A stretch of 64,000 nucleotides of DNA from Cryptomeria japonica (GCF_030272615.1 NC_081410.1:127023140-127087139), one strand, 5' to 3'; shown: positions 1-11,270, numbered from the stretch's first letter. The notes: generated from the letters alone by a model not told the origin. A program made the numbers and translations.

Positions 1-1467
1 TTAGCACATCTAATAACACAACGGAAGTCTAACACCTGAATTTCCTAAGGGTTACCAATGAATATTACTTTGTAAATTAAATATTTAAGATAAAATTTCC
101 ACAATGAAAGAATTCAAAATACTTCAAGCAATCATATAATATATACAAAAGAATTAAGTAATTGAAATAGCATACATTACAATGTTTCTTTGCTTACAAT
201 ATTCGAAAATACATGTTTTCAAAAAAATTACATCATGAGCTAAAATGTTACAAAATGAAAGTTACATAAAGTTTCTTTTCAAGACCTCTAGTTTTCAACT
301 GAATAATGGTTAGGAACAAGAGCTGGTACATGAACCACGAACCAAGAACATTAGCGAAGTCCTTCCTCTCCTGAAGATACATTCTAGTACATCTGATGGG
401 AAGTGACACTACCACCCGACCATGTGATTCCGAAAAGGAACCACCCCACCATGCTGGAGATAGTAGATAACCTTCAAGCAAGAAAAATAAAACAAGAACG
501 AAAGGACTACAAGACTCCACTCACAATCATGTGACCCAACTCACAAAACACTAGTGACTCTAAGGAGAAAGTGTCATCGCATGTCTTACAGTGGATACCA
601 TGGTACAGCCTCCATAGGTCCCGACCCCCATCCTAGGTTATCCTGGTAACCTCTCCCGAACCTCCGATTCCAACTAAGACTCATGCGGACCTTACCAATC
701 CTCTCACGAAGATAAGGTGGTAAGTTTGCCATTCCAGGCCTTCTTGCTACATTATGAGTCCTGTACTAGCACTCACCTATGTGCGAGGCACATTATTTTA
801 TTTAACTTTTATTCTACCCTTCCCTAATCATTTATTAGATTTTCACTTTCTTAACCAACTTCCAATGGGTTATCCTGTCACCACTTCGGGCACGGCCCCC
901 GCTCAAAAGCCACTCTCTCTCTTAGGACACTACAGGATAGTTCTATCTATAGAACTCTATGGCGACATAGACAACCATACCCAATTCTGACCTACCTTGG
1001 ATGAAAGATACATAATTACTAACCTAAGGTTGACCATTACGAACAACTCACAGTGGCTCATTTCCTTAAGGTTATACATCTAAATATCTGGCCAAAACAC
1101 AGTACACAAGACATACTGACAACATGACTCAATGTACTTAGCTGCGACCACCATATAAACAAGGCAATCTTATGTACCAACACCTATCACACAATTAACT
1201 TGCAGTACGAATATACGTTGCCAAGACACGAAGAACAATTTGGTTGGTATAACACAAAATTTAACACTTATTAACATGTTTAAGAGTTCAATTACTCTTG
1301 TTAACTACTATAGGTATGCAACCTCAATAATTTCCACTTATACCATAGACTAAGATCAAAATAGATATATTTATTTCATCAAAGAAGTCTTACAAGAAGA
1401 CATAAAACATTTCTCAATAGAATAATGTCTTTATTTTTATTTTTATTTTTGACACTAGAGTGTTACA

Positions 1468-1863
1468 TCATTCTTCCGGAAAAAATGGAGAAGTGCACTT
1501 GTCAGATTCTACATGATTTAAAGGAGTATATCCTTCAGATTTTCTTTCACTCAAGGGAAAGTACCCCACAAACTCATTATCACTTAAGGGGGTATACCCC
1601 TCCGACGAGTCAGAACTTATAACTATCGGCTTTTCTGGCGAGCACTCTAGCTTGGGTTCTTTTCCTTTTTCAACAGTAACTTCTTTAGTTGGACTCTGAG
1701 TAGGACCTTTTTCTATCTCTTTTCTCTCTTCAGTAGATGGGTTCTCTTCAGTAGGGTTGTCATCCACAACAGGCTTGACAGGTGTCAGAGAATCTTTCTT
1801 GACTTTCAAGTAATGAGCATATCCTGCTACGGATTTGCGAGCTGTCTGTTTGACACGTACCAT
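1468..1863 (-). CDS. ORF with histone H3 tail-like N-terminus (131 aa, unknown function)
   Basis: The protein starts MVRVKQTARKSVAGY. The H3 N-terminus after the initiator Met is ARTKQTARKSTGGK, so R2 and the run K4-S10 (KQTARKS) are identical and in register with the start codon. The rest is not H3. It is Lys/Glu/Pro-rich (roughly residues 20-80), then has a SUMO-interaction-like patch (PIVISSDSSE), then imperfect repeats built on EGYTPLS/VGYFPLS. An in-frame TGA lies five codons upstream, which supports this ATG. A TATA box at 2462-2469 and a possible 5'UTR intron (1866-2166) lie upstream. No membrane segment or signal peptide is visible. It may be an H3 exon captured by a mobile element, or a retroelement accessory ORF with chance or selected similarity. 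Function is not known. Confidence 0.55.
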   Translation of the reverse strand: MVRVKQTARKSVAGYAHYLKVKKDSLTPVKPVVDDNPTEENPSTEERKEIEKGPTQSPTKEVTVEKGKEPKLECSPEKPIVISSDSSEGYTPLSDNEFVGYFPLSERKSEGYTPLNHVESDKCTSPFFPEE

Positions 1864-1865
1864 CT

Positions 1866-2166
1866 CTGTAACGTATCAACAATAAGCCATTACTTCCCAG
1901 ACTCTCCTAGAGCAACATCTAAAGAATCTTAACAACTAGGCTTGAACATAAACATAATTCCTTTTATAAAATAATCAAGTGTGCAATATGTACAGAATTT
2001 CCACATCTATAGCTATAATACAAATACACTTAATATTCTATTATTTTTCACGAACTAATCAAAACAATAATTTAATACTTTTACCAAAAACATAATCTAA
2101 ACCATAAACATTACTTATCACTAAGGCTCATAATAATAATGTTCCAAAACTAAATATATTCCTGAC
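1866..2166 (-). other. Candidate 5'UTR intron before the H3-tail-like ORF
   Basis: On the minus strand AAG|GTCAGG gives a donor at 2166/2165 and GTTACAG|AG an acceptor at 1866, two bases before the ATG. The 301-bp interval is AT-rich. Plant replacement-type H3 genes commonly carry an intron just upstream of the ATG, which is why I record it. There is no direct evidence of splicing. Confidence 0.3.
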
Positions 2167-2461
2167 CTTATGCGGTGTTATCCTATATGCAAGATCTCTA
2201 CGTCCTTCTATCAAACGATAGCGCGCCTTGCGAACCTTATCTCCGACAGACACCAATACTCTATCCCAAAAGAAAATAACTCTCTCTTTGCTTCTTCCTA
2301 AAATATTTCCACTATCTCACTATAATGCCACCTAAAATACTCTCTCTATCTATCTATTCTACTCTACCTTCCTCTTCCATTCCAATTCTCTCCTCTCTAG
2401 TTCCCCGTCCTCCCTTCGATGCAAAATGAAATTCACTTTCCATTTCCTTACTCCCCACCTC

Positions 2462-2469
2462 TATTTATA
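2462..2469 (-). promoter_or_regulatory. TATA box (TATAAATA) upstream of the H3-tail-like ORF
   Basis: Minus strand reads TAGTATAAATAGAGG. A purine-rich (GA) leader follows toward the ORF, as in many plant promoters and LTR promoters. A start site near 2435 is expected from usual spacing; this is inferred. Confidence 0.45.
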
Positions 2470-2950
2470 CTAGAATTTACACATGACCTCTCCTACATCC
2501 AAGGCTCAGTTATGGAGTTGATGAGGAGTCTTTTAATGAACTTCTTTCAGTTACATCTTCACCCTACAGTTATGCACCCAAAAATTGTGGTAGAATGATA
2601 CAAAGGAGGGAAGGAACAACAAGTTATAAGCAAACTGTCAAACACGTAAGTGTTTGTTATGGGCAAAATAATAGTCTTCACTGCCAGGTCGACTTACTCC
2701 TATGTCATGTATGCCTCGCATTAAACTTACCACTCGGTGTCCCTTCCTACATAGTCACCATTATCGCCATGCAGAGATGGTTTGTTTACAAACTGTATTA
2801 CTATGCCTCCACCACATTGACCAACTTGGAGTTCGGTTGCATCATGAAGAAGGAGTGGCAGTTTAACGTTTTGAACAACGAGAGGGGAGGGATGTCTTTA
2901 TTTGCTGCGTTGGCATGACCAAAGGAGGAGAGGTAATGTGCGGCTATGAG

Positions 2951-3025
2951 GGAGGAGGGTGGTCGGTGGTAATACCGACCCCTCCCTTTATTAAGGGGGG
3001 TGGTCGATATTACTATCGACCACTC
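2951..3025. repeat. Two consecutive related inverted repeats (hairpins)
   Basis: Positions 3000-3023 read GTGGTCGATA, TTAC, TATCGACCAC: a perfect 10-bp stem with a 4-base loop. Just left, 2961-2980 holds a related imperfect hairpin (GGTCGGT ... ACCGACC) flanked by GGAGGG and CTCCC. They differ mainly by G/A and C/T changes, which suggests duplication of one hairpin. Confidence 0.7.
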
Positions 3026-4339
3026 TTTATATTATATATTGTTTTACCATATAGACCCCGCCACCACCTTTTAAAATAACATTTGTTTTATTTTGCTTTA
3101 CGTGTTTTATTTTAATTTCATTATTATATTTTGATAATTAATTAATAACTTCCATTACAATATTTAAACATTAATCTTTATAGCAATTTACGTTTAAAAA
3201 TATATATATACTTTGATTTCAAATACTTATAACTAATGACTTTTTTCATATAGATTTATATTCGAACAATCGAATTATATATATATATATATTACCCGTT
3301 CGAAAAGCATATTAAATATAATATATTTATAATTCTAACTATATACATGCATAATCCAGAAACATAATAATCCGATGGGCGATATCAACTACTGATAATA
3401 CAATCACCTTATCTTAACTCCAATAACTACTTATAAGTGACTATTGCCCTCCGTGTATATAATGTCCTTATATATATTCAAACGATTGAATTGCAACTAT
3501 CAAGCTAACAAGCTGATAAAATTCATATCAACTCATACCAAGATATTAACTCATCTTTTGCAAACAATGTTAAGTCACTAGATCACTTGACTCTTATAGA
3601 TGTAATAAACGTAGCAATTACCAATGACATACAATAATTGGGAACACTAGACACGCAAACTGAGCAAGCATCATGCGACTTTTATAAAGATCAAACAATA
3701 AAATATGAAGACCAAACCAATTGATAGAATGACTAACTGAAGGCACTCACCCGAGTGTAACTGACTAAAAATAGGGTCAACTACTATCTCCTTCACTTCC
3801 ATCGAAAAATATAAGGCATGCTCAGACCTATGTAGCCAGGTGGAGACGATACCCCGTACCTACCCGGTACTTGTACCTGCAACATCCTGCATCACTGACC
3901 ACACATGCATATATATATATATAGAAATTACAACATACACACTGATGAAGGAGAATCGCGACGTTCCTTATCTCACTAAGATGAGTGAAGGAAAATCATC
4001 CCCTTGCATCCCATACACTCACAGATACACAACACAATGCATAGATGAAGTAAAGCATCAGTACATAGCAATGAACCATATAATGCCATAAAACATAAGT
4101 ACAGAAATACTGCAAATAAATCATACATCTCATAATCAGATAAAACATGGAACAATGTTATATAATTCTGAATAACAAATGATGATAATGTATCCACTGA
4201 GAGTAATAAGAACAAAATATGAGTTCAAATGAGTAGGGGTACTACATAGGCCACCAGTATACAGTTGGATGTCAATCTACAGGACTCCCACTAGATTAAG
4301 AGAAGACTGATAGTGAATGTGCCCAATCAGATCATCTAG

Positions 4340-5085
4340 GTTGGCATGTTGATCCATTGGGATAGAGAAGGAAGAGTAAAGAAGTCATGGGTTTGTCAGT
4401 TTGACAAATTGGTTGAGATGATGTCCAGACTAAGAAGGGAATAGAAGCGTGAGGATCTGTGAAGAACTGACAAGCTGAGAACCGGTAGTAATTAGAGAGT
4501 AGAGAGTAGAGTACCGACAGAGAAGAAGCAGAGGCTGAATCAGTAAGTTTGCAGCAAAGAGAAAGTGAGCAAAGAACCAACAGAGACTTGTATAAAAGTA
4601 AGCCGGTGGAGAGACATGCGTGAGAGTTACAAAGTTCATTTGTAACAAGGATATTACTTTTGTTTTAGTATTTGATGATGTTCTTTGTATATCACTAAGT
4701 TGGTGCTTGGTGCAGGGGTTGTAGCTCCTTTGGTTTGGTGCCCATAAATCAACAGGGGTTGGTGCCCATAAATCAATAGGGATTGACGCTCCCTGGGTTG
4801 GTGCCCTAAATATTGTAATCAGTGCTTTGATTGTGAGGCTGGATTGGACCAGTAGACTCCAACAACATTTATCACCGAGGTTTCTCCCATATTGGGTTTT
4901 CCTCGTATATATCGATGTTATGTGATGTGCCTTTGTGTGGTTGCATTGTGTTGCTTTGAGTTATCTTACCAGTAGGATTACTTGGTCATTAGGTTGTTAA
5001 CTGGTAATCTCTCCTAGGATCAAAAGGGTAAAGATTTGGAAACCACTGATTCACCCCTACTCTCAGTGGCATCTTGTGTCTAACA
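4340..5085 (+). mobile_element. Ty1/copia LTR, 3' portion
   Basis: The stretch ending gattcacccctactctcag ... gtgtctaaca at 5085 is the plus-strand form of the LTR end seen in reverse at 55918 (TGTTAGACAG ... gggggtgaatca). A middle block about a 'ggttggtgccc' motif repeated three times and a 'gttttcctcgtatat' block resemble plant copia LTR leaders. The left edge is uncertain because I could not find a TGTTGGC-type start, and no TSD could be paired. It abuts the integrase remnant of the gypsy fragment to the right. Short ORFs inside are treated as chance. Confidence 0.5.
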
Positions 5086-5949
5086 TTGTCTTCAATATTG
5101 ATATCTCTCAATTTTGATATACCTCTAGGGTGTGCTCTGGTAACAATTTCAAAAGGCGAACTCTTCTGATACTCCTATTTACTCAATTATTGTAGGCAAA
5201 CTCTTCTTGTGCAAGAATCAAATCCCAACTTTTGGTCTTCTCTCCAACTAAGCATCTCAACAAACTTCCCAAACTTTAGTTTACTACCTCTATCTATATA
5301 TCAGTCTGTGGGTGAAAACTAGAATTGAATTTCAAATCTGTCTTCATCTTCCTCCAAGGTGTTCTCCAAAAATAATTGACAAACTTAAGTGTCTTTGTTT
5401 GAAACTATGCTCTTAGGTAGTCCATGCAATCTCACTACCTCCTTGAAAAATAATTTAGCTACATGTACTGCATCTGATGTCTTCCTACAAGGTATGAAAT
5501 GAGTCATCTTTGAGAATCTATCCACCACCACAAATATATAATCATTTCATCTATGTGTCTTAGGTAATCCAATTATGAAATTCATGCTTATGTCCTCCCA
5601 ATGTTTCTCCGGTAGTGTCAAAGGTTTATACAATCACACATTCTGACTACTACCTTTTGCAACTTGACAAACTCTACATCTCTGCATAAATTTCTTGACA
5701 TCTTTGTGAATCTGAGGCCAAAAGTAATGTTCACTCACCAATGCTACTATTTTCTCAATACCAAAGTGTTCGGCTAATTCTCCACTATGCTTCTCCTTTA
5801 TCAAATTTCCCTCATAGAAATCTTAGGTATACACAATTGAAATCCTCTGAACAACATCCCATCCTGAATGAAATAATCCAACCACTTACTTATATCCAAC
5901 ATAACTGGTGCTCTACATGCTTTCCAAGGTTCTGCAAAATCTGGGTAAT
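5086..5949 (-). pseudogene. gypsy integrase remnant, truncated
   Basis: The zinc-binding N-terminus is readable near 5640-5720 as HYFWPQIHKDVKKF followed by QRCRVCQVAKG. The core starts IIGLPKTHR-stop and has [20 protein letters not shown], with the first catalytic Asp in VDRFSK. The second conserved block reads [11 protein letters not shown] and then runs into a stop and a frameshift. A late block, SSPFEIVTRAHPRG, lies next to the junction at 5086, where sequence switches to a copia LTR. Any C-terminal chromodomain is lost. Confidence 0.8.
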
Positions 5950-6369
5950 CATCATACAAGGTCTTCAACTCCTCAAATCCTAACACTATCACTCTCATTT
6001 TTGTCAGAAAATTCCTCCTTCTACTCAATGCATCAGAAACTTTGTTGGACTTTCCACTCCTATGCTTCAACACAAAGGTGTAACTCTGCAAAAAATCTAC
6101 CCATCTCATATGTCTATGATTCAACTTACTTTGATTGTTCAAATATTGCAAGGCTTGATGGTTAGTATACAACACAAACTCCTTAGGCAACAGGTAATAT
6201 CTAAACTTCTTGAAGGCTTGAACTATAGTATCAAATTATTGATCATACACTGAATATCTCCTCCTGACATCATTCAACTTTTCATTGAAATAAGCTATTG
6301 CTCTCCCTTCCTAACTCAGTACTACTCCAATTGGATTCCCACTTGCATCACAGTCCACTTGAAATACTT
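5950..6369 (-). pseudogene. gypsy RNase H remnant
   Basis: The domain starts with FQVDCDASGNPIGVVLS (first catalytic Asp in CDAS) and is interrupted by a stop near 6311 and another near 6238. It continues with LYTNHQALQYLNNQSKLNHRH and RWVDFLQSYTFVLKHRSGKS, ending at NKVSDALSRR, the motif that closes gypsy RNase H domains. It would degrade RNA in the RNA-DNA hybrid during replication. Confidence 0.85.
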
Positions 6370-7243
6370 TGTTGAAATCCAGTAAAGCTAACATAAACTG
6401 TTTAGTCACCTTCTGCTTCAAAAATTCAAAAAATTTATTTTCTCCAGTTGTCCACTTGAATTCTCTCCTATCTCCTCTCATTGTCTCAGTCATAGGACTA
6501 AAAATTAAACTAAAATTTCTGATAAACTTCTGGTAGAAACTAGCCAATCCATGAAATGATCTTACCTCTCCAACACTTTCCGGTGTAGGACATTCAACAA
6601 TTGCTCTTACCTTCTCAAGGTCCATCTTCAATCCATCCACATATATCACAAATACCAAATAGACTAACTCTTCGTTCATGAAACTACACTTCTTTAGATT
6701 TATCAGCAACTTCTCTTCTCTCAACGTCTGCAAAACTTGTCTTAAATGCAACAAATGCTCCTCTTTTGTCTTACTAAAAATCAGAATGTCGTTCAAATAT
6801 ACAATAACAAACTTACCCAATAATTTCTTCAATACCTCATTCATCAATCTTATGAAAGTACTTGGTGTATTAGTCAACCCAAAAGGCATCACCAACCATT
6901 CATACGATCCTCCATTTGTCTTGAATATTGTCTTCCAATCATCTCCTTCTTTGATTTTGTTCTAATGATATTCACTCTTGAAGTCTATCTTTGTGTATTA
7001 TTTGGCTCCACTTAAGCAATCCATTATGTCATCCATCCTAGGAAAAGGAAACCGATACTTTACTATGATCTTGTTTATTGCTCTAGAATCCATAGACATC
7101 CTCCATTATCCATTCTTCTTCGATGCTAACACTTTTGGTACCGCACAAGGACTCAAACTTTTTCTAATCAAACATTTCCTCAATAGTTCTTGCACTTGTC
7201 TATTCAACTCTTCATTCTCTGTCGGTGTCATCCGGTGTGCAAA
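6370..7243 (-). pseudogene. gypsy reverse transcriptase remnant (YLDD mutated to YLND)
   Basis: After ASLPN-stop the frame continues with FAHRMTPTENEELNRQVQEL, then [20 protein letters not shown], the fingers/palm N-terminus, broken by several stops. From 6895 the frame is open: MVMPFGLTNTPSTFIRLMNE, then the catalytic box FVIVYLNDILIFSK. Active enzymes have YxDD; here the first Asp codon GAC has become AAC. The downstream connection region (FHGLASFYQKFIRNFS) is present. Nonsense mutations plus loss of a catalytic Asp show it is dead. Confidence 0.9.
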
Positions 7244-7888
7244 TTAGTTAGGTAATGAAGCTCTAGGTTTCAGGTCCATGCAATGACTGATACTCCTCGC
7301 AAGTGGTAATCCATCTGGCACATTATCTGAAATGTTGTCTTCATACTCTATCAACAATTCTTTTATCTCCTCCAGTTTTTCTTCACCTTGCTCTGGATTC
7401 CCAGTCTTCTTAGGGACTAAGGCGAAACACACATTCTCATGTCTCATTCCATCCAAGAATTTCCTTTCATCTACCAAACAGATTCTAGCATTCGTACAGG
7501 CTTCACTCTTCGGGGGTTCCTCCAAGGGTAACAAGATTTGTTTCATCCCATTCGCCACAATAGTGTATATGTTCTTTCTCCCGTCATGTATTACCTCTCT
7601 GTCGAACTGCCAAGGTCTACCCAACAAAATGTGACAAATATCCATAGGCATAATATCACAAAAAACTTCAACATGATAATTTCCAATTTTCAATTTCACC
7701 AAGCATTGCTCACTCACTAACAACTTATGATCATCCCGAATCCATGCTATTTGGTAAGGCTTATGGTGTTTCAATATTTCTAATTTCAATTTATTTACCA
7801 TTTCTTCTGAAACAAGATTATTCAAACTACCACTATCAATAACTACTTTGCAACACTTACCAGATACCTTACACCTGGTCTGGAACAA
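7244..7888 (-). pseudogene. gypsy retropepsin-like protease region
   Basis: An aspartic-protease core is visible as KVVIDSGSLNNLVSEEMV, where DSG is the catalytic triplet, followed about 60 residues later by ILLGRPWQFDREVIHDGR, the conserved ILLGRPW block. The segment ends SISHCMDLKPRASLPN, the usual lead-in to gypsy RT, then a stop. It is open for 214 codons but lies between broken gag and RT, so it is a fragment of a polyprotein. The active-site triplet itself is intact. Confidence 0.85.
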
Positions 7889-8810
7889 ATTTCTCCTCTA
7901 CAAAGGCTCTTCATCCTCTCTAGTACGCCATAAGACTCTCCCCATTATTAACAATTCTCCATCTTCTAGTTTGTTAGCTGATCCAGTGGGGCTTTCTTCT
8001 ACCAATGTTGTTCTCCCAGTGTTCTTTGCCTTCTTACATTTGAAAGCATGATGTCCTCCTCCACACTTAAAGAAAGTTCCCCTAAACACTCTCTTGTCTT
8101 GTCTTTTGTCATATTTTCTAAAACCTTGATTTTGGTAACCATCAGGTCCTCTTCTCCGGTAGAAATTTATGTCATCCTTCCAGTATGAACTGCCATCCTT
8201 GATTACTTCCTTTTCCTTGTTATGATATGTACAGGTTCCTCTTCCTAAGGAATATCCTCTTCCTCCAGAAAACCTTCCACCTCTACCTCTCTGTCTTTGC
8301 TCATGTCTTTTGTTCAACTTCTCTTTTGCTTTCAAGGCATATTGGTAATCTTCTTCAACACTTTGCAACTTGATCAAACTAAGTCCATCTTGTATAGGCA
8401 TTCATAATCCATTCAAATATCTTGCAACTTGTTCCATCTCCTCATCGACATGTCTGGATCTGGTATTCAACTTGTAGAATGCTTTGGTATTCTCCTTCAC
8501 ACTATTCTTTATGCTTCAAGTTCTACACCTTCCGAAACAGGTTCACTTGATAATCAGCTGGCATAAACTTCGATTTCAACTTGGAAACCATCTGGTCCAA
8601 CGATTTGATCTTTTCTTTGCCTCTTTTTTGTCTATCAACCTGCAAATGTTCCCACCAAAGAGATGCATGACCTTTCAACTAGGTACATGCATATTTCACC
8701 TTTCTTTCCTCTGCAGTGTTCTCAAAATCAAAATACTTCTCCATCTCCAAGATCCAATCCATTAATTCATTTGATTCCAACTTACCATCATACTCCGATG
8801 GGGTAAAATG
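7889..8810 (-). pseudogene. gypsy gag remnant with degenerate zinc knuckle
   Basis: The minus strand from about 8800 encodes a retrotransposon gag domain: an EYDGKLESNELMDWILEME stretch followed by LWWEHLQVDRQKRGKEKI and a segment ending SKFMPADYQVNLFRK. Stops interrupt it in three places between 8402 and 8680. The C-terminal part (8401-7898) is open, Arg/Gly-rich (RQRGRGGRFSGGRGYSLGRG) and ends with a zinc knuckle, FFKCGGGHHAFKC. That knuckle lacks the first Cys and one spacer residue of the CCHC pattern. Gag would form the particle and bind RNA; this copy cannot be functional. Confidence 0.85.
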
Positions 8811-9837
8811 TATTGCTGATAGTAATCTGTATTTTAAGATTGAGAATGATAACATCTTGATTGTTGAAGTTTTTGTTTATGATATTATCTTTGGAGGAGA
8901 TGATAACTCGAGTATGAATTTTGTCGTTGATATGTAGAAAGAATTTGAGATGTCTACGATTGGAGAGATGAAATTTTTCTTAGGATTACAGATTTCACAG
9001 ACTAGAAAATGTATTTTTATATCTCAAACTAAATGTGTGAAGGAATTATTGAAGAAGTTTGGGTTGGATGACTCCAAACCGGTTGGAACTCCTATTGTGA
9101 CTTGTTGCAAATTATCTAAAAATGATGAATCTTCGAAAGCTAATCAGCCTTTGTACAAATCTATGGTTGGTGGACTGCTATATTTGACTCAGACTAGACT
9201 AGACATTATGCATGTTGTGTGCATGGCTTCTAGATATCAAGCTAATTCAAAAGAGAGTCATGTCACTGCTGTGAAAAGGATATTCAGATACTTGAAATGG
9301 ACTGTGGATTATGGTTTGTGGTATCCAAGGAATGATGAATTCATGTTGTGTGCTTACACTGATGCTGACTGGGTTGGTGATGTTGATGACCGAAAGAGTA
9401 CCTCTAGTGGTGATTTCTTTTTGGGTAAGAAATTGGTTTCATGGGCTAGTAGGAAACAAGATTCAGTGTCCTTATCTATTGCTGAAGTTGAGTACATTGT
9501 TGCTGCTAGTAACTGCACTCAGGTAGTTTGGATGAAGCAAATGTTAAAGGATATCAGAGTTATCTATGATTAGCCTACTATCATATATTGTGATAATTTC
9601 AGTGCTATTAATATGTCAAAGAATTCGATGCAATATTCTGCAAAGGCTAAACATGTATCAATCAAGTATCATTTTTTAAGAGAAAAAGTCAGTGAAGAGG
9701 AAGTAAAGTTGGAATATGTATTTGCAAAGGAATAGATTGCTAACATTTTCACTAAGCCTTTGCCTACAGATACATTTATCTATTTGAGAGACAAGTTAGG
9801 GGTATTCACCCCTCTTGATGTGAACTATATGCATTGA
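8811..9837 (+). pseudogene. copia RT C-terminus and RNase H
   Basis: The RT remnant reads SNLYFKIENDNILIVEVFVY, then DIIFGGDD. The normal YVDD box is collapsed to VYD, with loss of one codon. A TAG stop follows near 8936. From 8950 the frame is open for 207 codons: GEMKFFLGLQISQTRKCIF, then ADWVGDVDDRKSTSSG (RNase H, first Asp in CAYTDADW) and SLSIAEVEYIVAAS (Glu). After a TAG near 9571 come IIYCDNFSAINMSKN (Asp) and KHVSIKYHFLREKV, and after a second TAG near 9733 the C-terminal IFTKPLPTDTF, ending at 9837. The RNase H catalytic residues are recognisable but the protein cannot be complete. Confidence 0.9.
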
Positions 9838-9964
9838 GTTGCATCAATTTGGTGGACTTCATAGTCTTATCTTTTTTGTCCGAATTGATGTGTTGGTGCT
9901 ATTCATCTAGTGGAGTAGTCTGTTGGTTTGATTTTCTGTTTTGAGAATATTTGGTATTGTTGTC

Positions 9965-9979
9965 AAAGGGGGAGAGAAG
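9965..9979 (+). other. copia polypurine tract
   Basis: AAAGGGGGAGAGAAG lies 127 bp after the copia coding stop. Its position and composition fit the plus-strand primer site of plant copia elements. Confidence 0.7.
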
Positions 9980-11270
9980 CATGTGAAAATTTGTTTTATC
10001 TACTTGATCCTAGCGGGATTTTGTTGGAGATGTTTTCTTTCTTTGCATTGATTGTTTTTCACATTCATATGTTGCCATCATTGTTGGACATTGTTGCTGC
10101 TAGGATATGTTGTTGTCATTGATGTCAACATATTCCTGCTCCGGTGATTGTAGATTAGTTTATTGGGATCATTTTTTGGTGTATGGAGTATTTCTAGTAC
10201 CATTATATTCTTTTGTATTGGCTTTGGAGATCCGAAAAGCTTAATTGATCATATCATATGATCCGGTTTTGAGTTTGTTTTTCTGATTAGTGCTTTGCAA
10301 AGTTCAATATTTCCTCTGATATATTTCGGTGTGATCAGATCTAAAGCTGAGATTTTGGGAGATTGTTTGGGATGGTCTTTTGTATCTTCATTTCAAATAG
10401 TTCATGATTTGGTGCTCCACAACTTATCTTTCTTTGTGGCAGTTGTTGTTGCTTGTTTCAAATGTTGATCGATGAAGATTTGATAAGTGGTGTTGGTACA
10501 ACTGTTACTGATGATTCTAGTGTACTTGCTAGTGTTTCCTAAGTATGTCCTATTTGTTTTTATGATCCACATTGATCATTGTGCGTGTTCTTGGTGATTT
10601 TGTTGAACTGGTGATGTGCTTCATGTTATGAGGTTTTCCCGATGGTGTAGCGTGTTGCGGTTGATCTTGGCGTGATTACTGGTGGTGTTGAGCATTTGGA
10701 AATTTGGTTTAGGTCCATGTTATGTCATGTATATCATTATATTGGTTCGGTGGTCGATCTTTATATCTTGTGATGTAATTTTGTAATTGTAAGTTGAGGG
10801 TTTAGCCGACCTTGTTGTCAAGGTTGATGAATTGTATAAATAGGTGATATAGTCATGTAATTTAGGTATTGAGGTTGTGTTTGCGTTATCAAAGAGTGGT
10901 GTATGTGTGAAAGTAATTCATCCTTTGTCATTGTGATTGAACAGAGATTGGTGTTGTAGAGAAGACAATTGTGCTTAACTGGAACTGTTATCAGGCATTT
11001 GCTGATTTTATTACTGTAGTTCATTCCTTCCGGATTATAATCCGAATCTTTTTGTAAGTCAGTGAGACTTCCTTGAGGGTTGTAGCCTTCCAGGTTATTA
11101 TATTTGAGCATTGGGCTCTAGGCAGTGTGCCTGAATGTTGGTGCATTCCCCATTGTAATATTTTCACATACTATTGTAGAGTATCATTTTATTGTGGGTA
11201 GATTCCCACCGTGGTTTTTCCCTTAACCGAGTTTTCCACATCAAAATCTTGGCGTTGTGTGTTGTGCTAT

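Larger units (their letters stand above)
1..4246 (-). mobile_element. Retroelement-like repeat family, copy 1 (left end outside the window)
   Basis: Blocks at about 520-970 and 3780-4246 match, in the same order and orientation, blocks at 12.2-12.6 kb and 14.05-14.91 kb, so this is a dispersed repeat. Shared words include gtgtcatcgcat, atgggttatcct, ccaggtggag and the terminal aggggtactaca. Read on the minus strand the right end begins TGTAGTACCCC, which looks like an LTR start. I found no convincing primer-binding site, polypurine tract or pol domain, so the class is unassigned and the left limit unknown. It contains a TATA box, a CT-rich stretch (about 2280-2460 on the plus strand) and the H3-tail-like ORF. 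Confidence 0.5.
5086..8810 (-). mobile_element. Ty3/gypsy retrotransposon fragment (gag-PR-RT-RH-IN)
   Basis: Reading right to left on the minus strand the domain order is gag, retropepsin, reverse transcriptase, RNase H, integrase, which defines Ty3/gypsy. Both LTRs are missing: the left end is cut at 5086 by a copia LTR and the right end at about 8810 by a copia fragment in the opposite orientation. Every domain has stops or frameshifts. The RT neighbourhood resembles plant chromoviruses, but the integrase C-terminus and any chromodomain are lost, so lineage is inference. Confidence 0.9.
8811..11270 (+). mobile_element. Ty1/copia retrotransposon, 3' fragment with 3' LTR
   Basis: Plus-strand sequence runs from the end of a copia RT through RNase H to a polypurine tract (9965-9979) and an LTR-like region. 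The left junction at about 8810 falls inside the gag of an oppositely oriented gypsy element. The LTR shows a gttgtcattgatgtcaaca block near 10110, a TATA box at 10835-10842 (ttgtataaatagg) and an R/U5-like region with gtggtttttcccttaaccg near 11210. It stops near 11270 without the expected ...taaca end, so it is truncated. The exact LTR start is unclear, because about 100 bp separate the polypurine tract from the first TGTTGGAC. Confidence 0.8.

Noticed and set aside
754-2918. Plus-strand ORFs at 754-990, 1425-1622 and 2595-2918
   Set aside because: Low-complexity or antisense to the H3-tail-like ORF and repeat; no motifs, no codon constraint, broken in the matching repeat copy.
4332-4648. 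Minus-strand ORFs of 72-82 codons
   Set aside because: They are antisense to a copia LTR fragment and have no domain.
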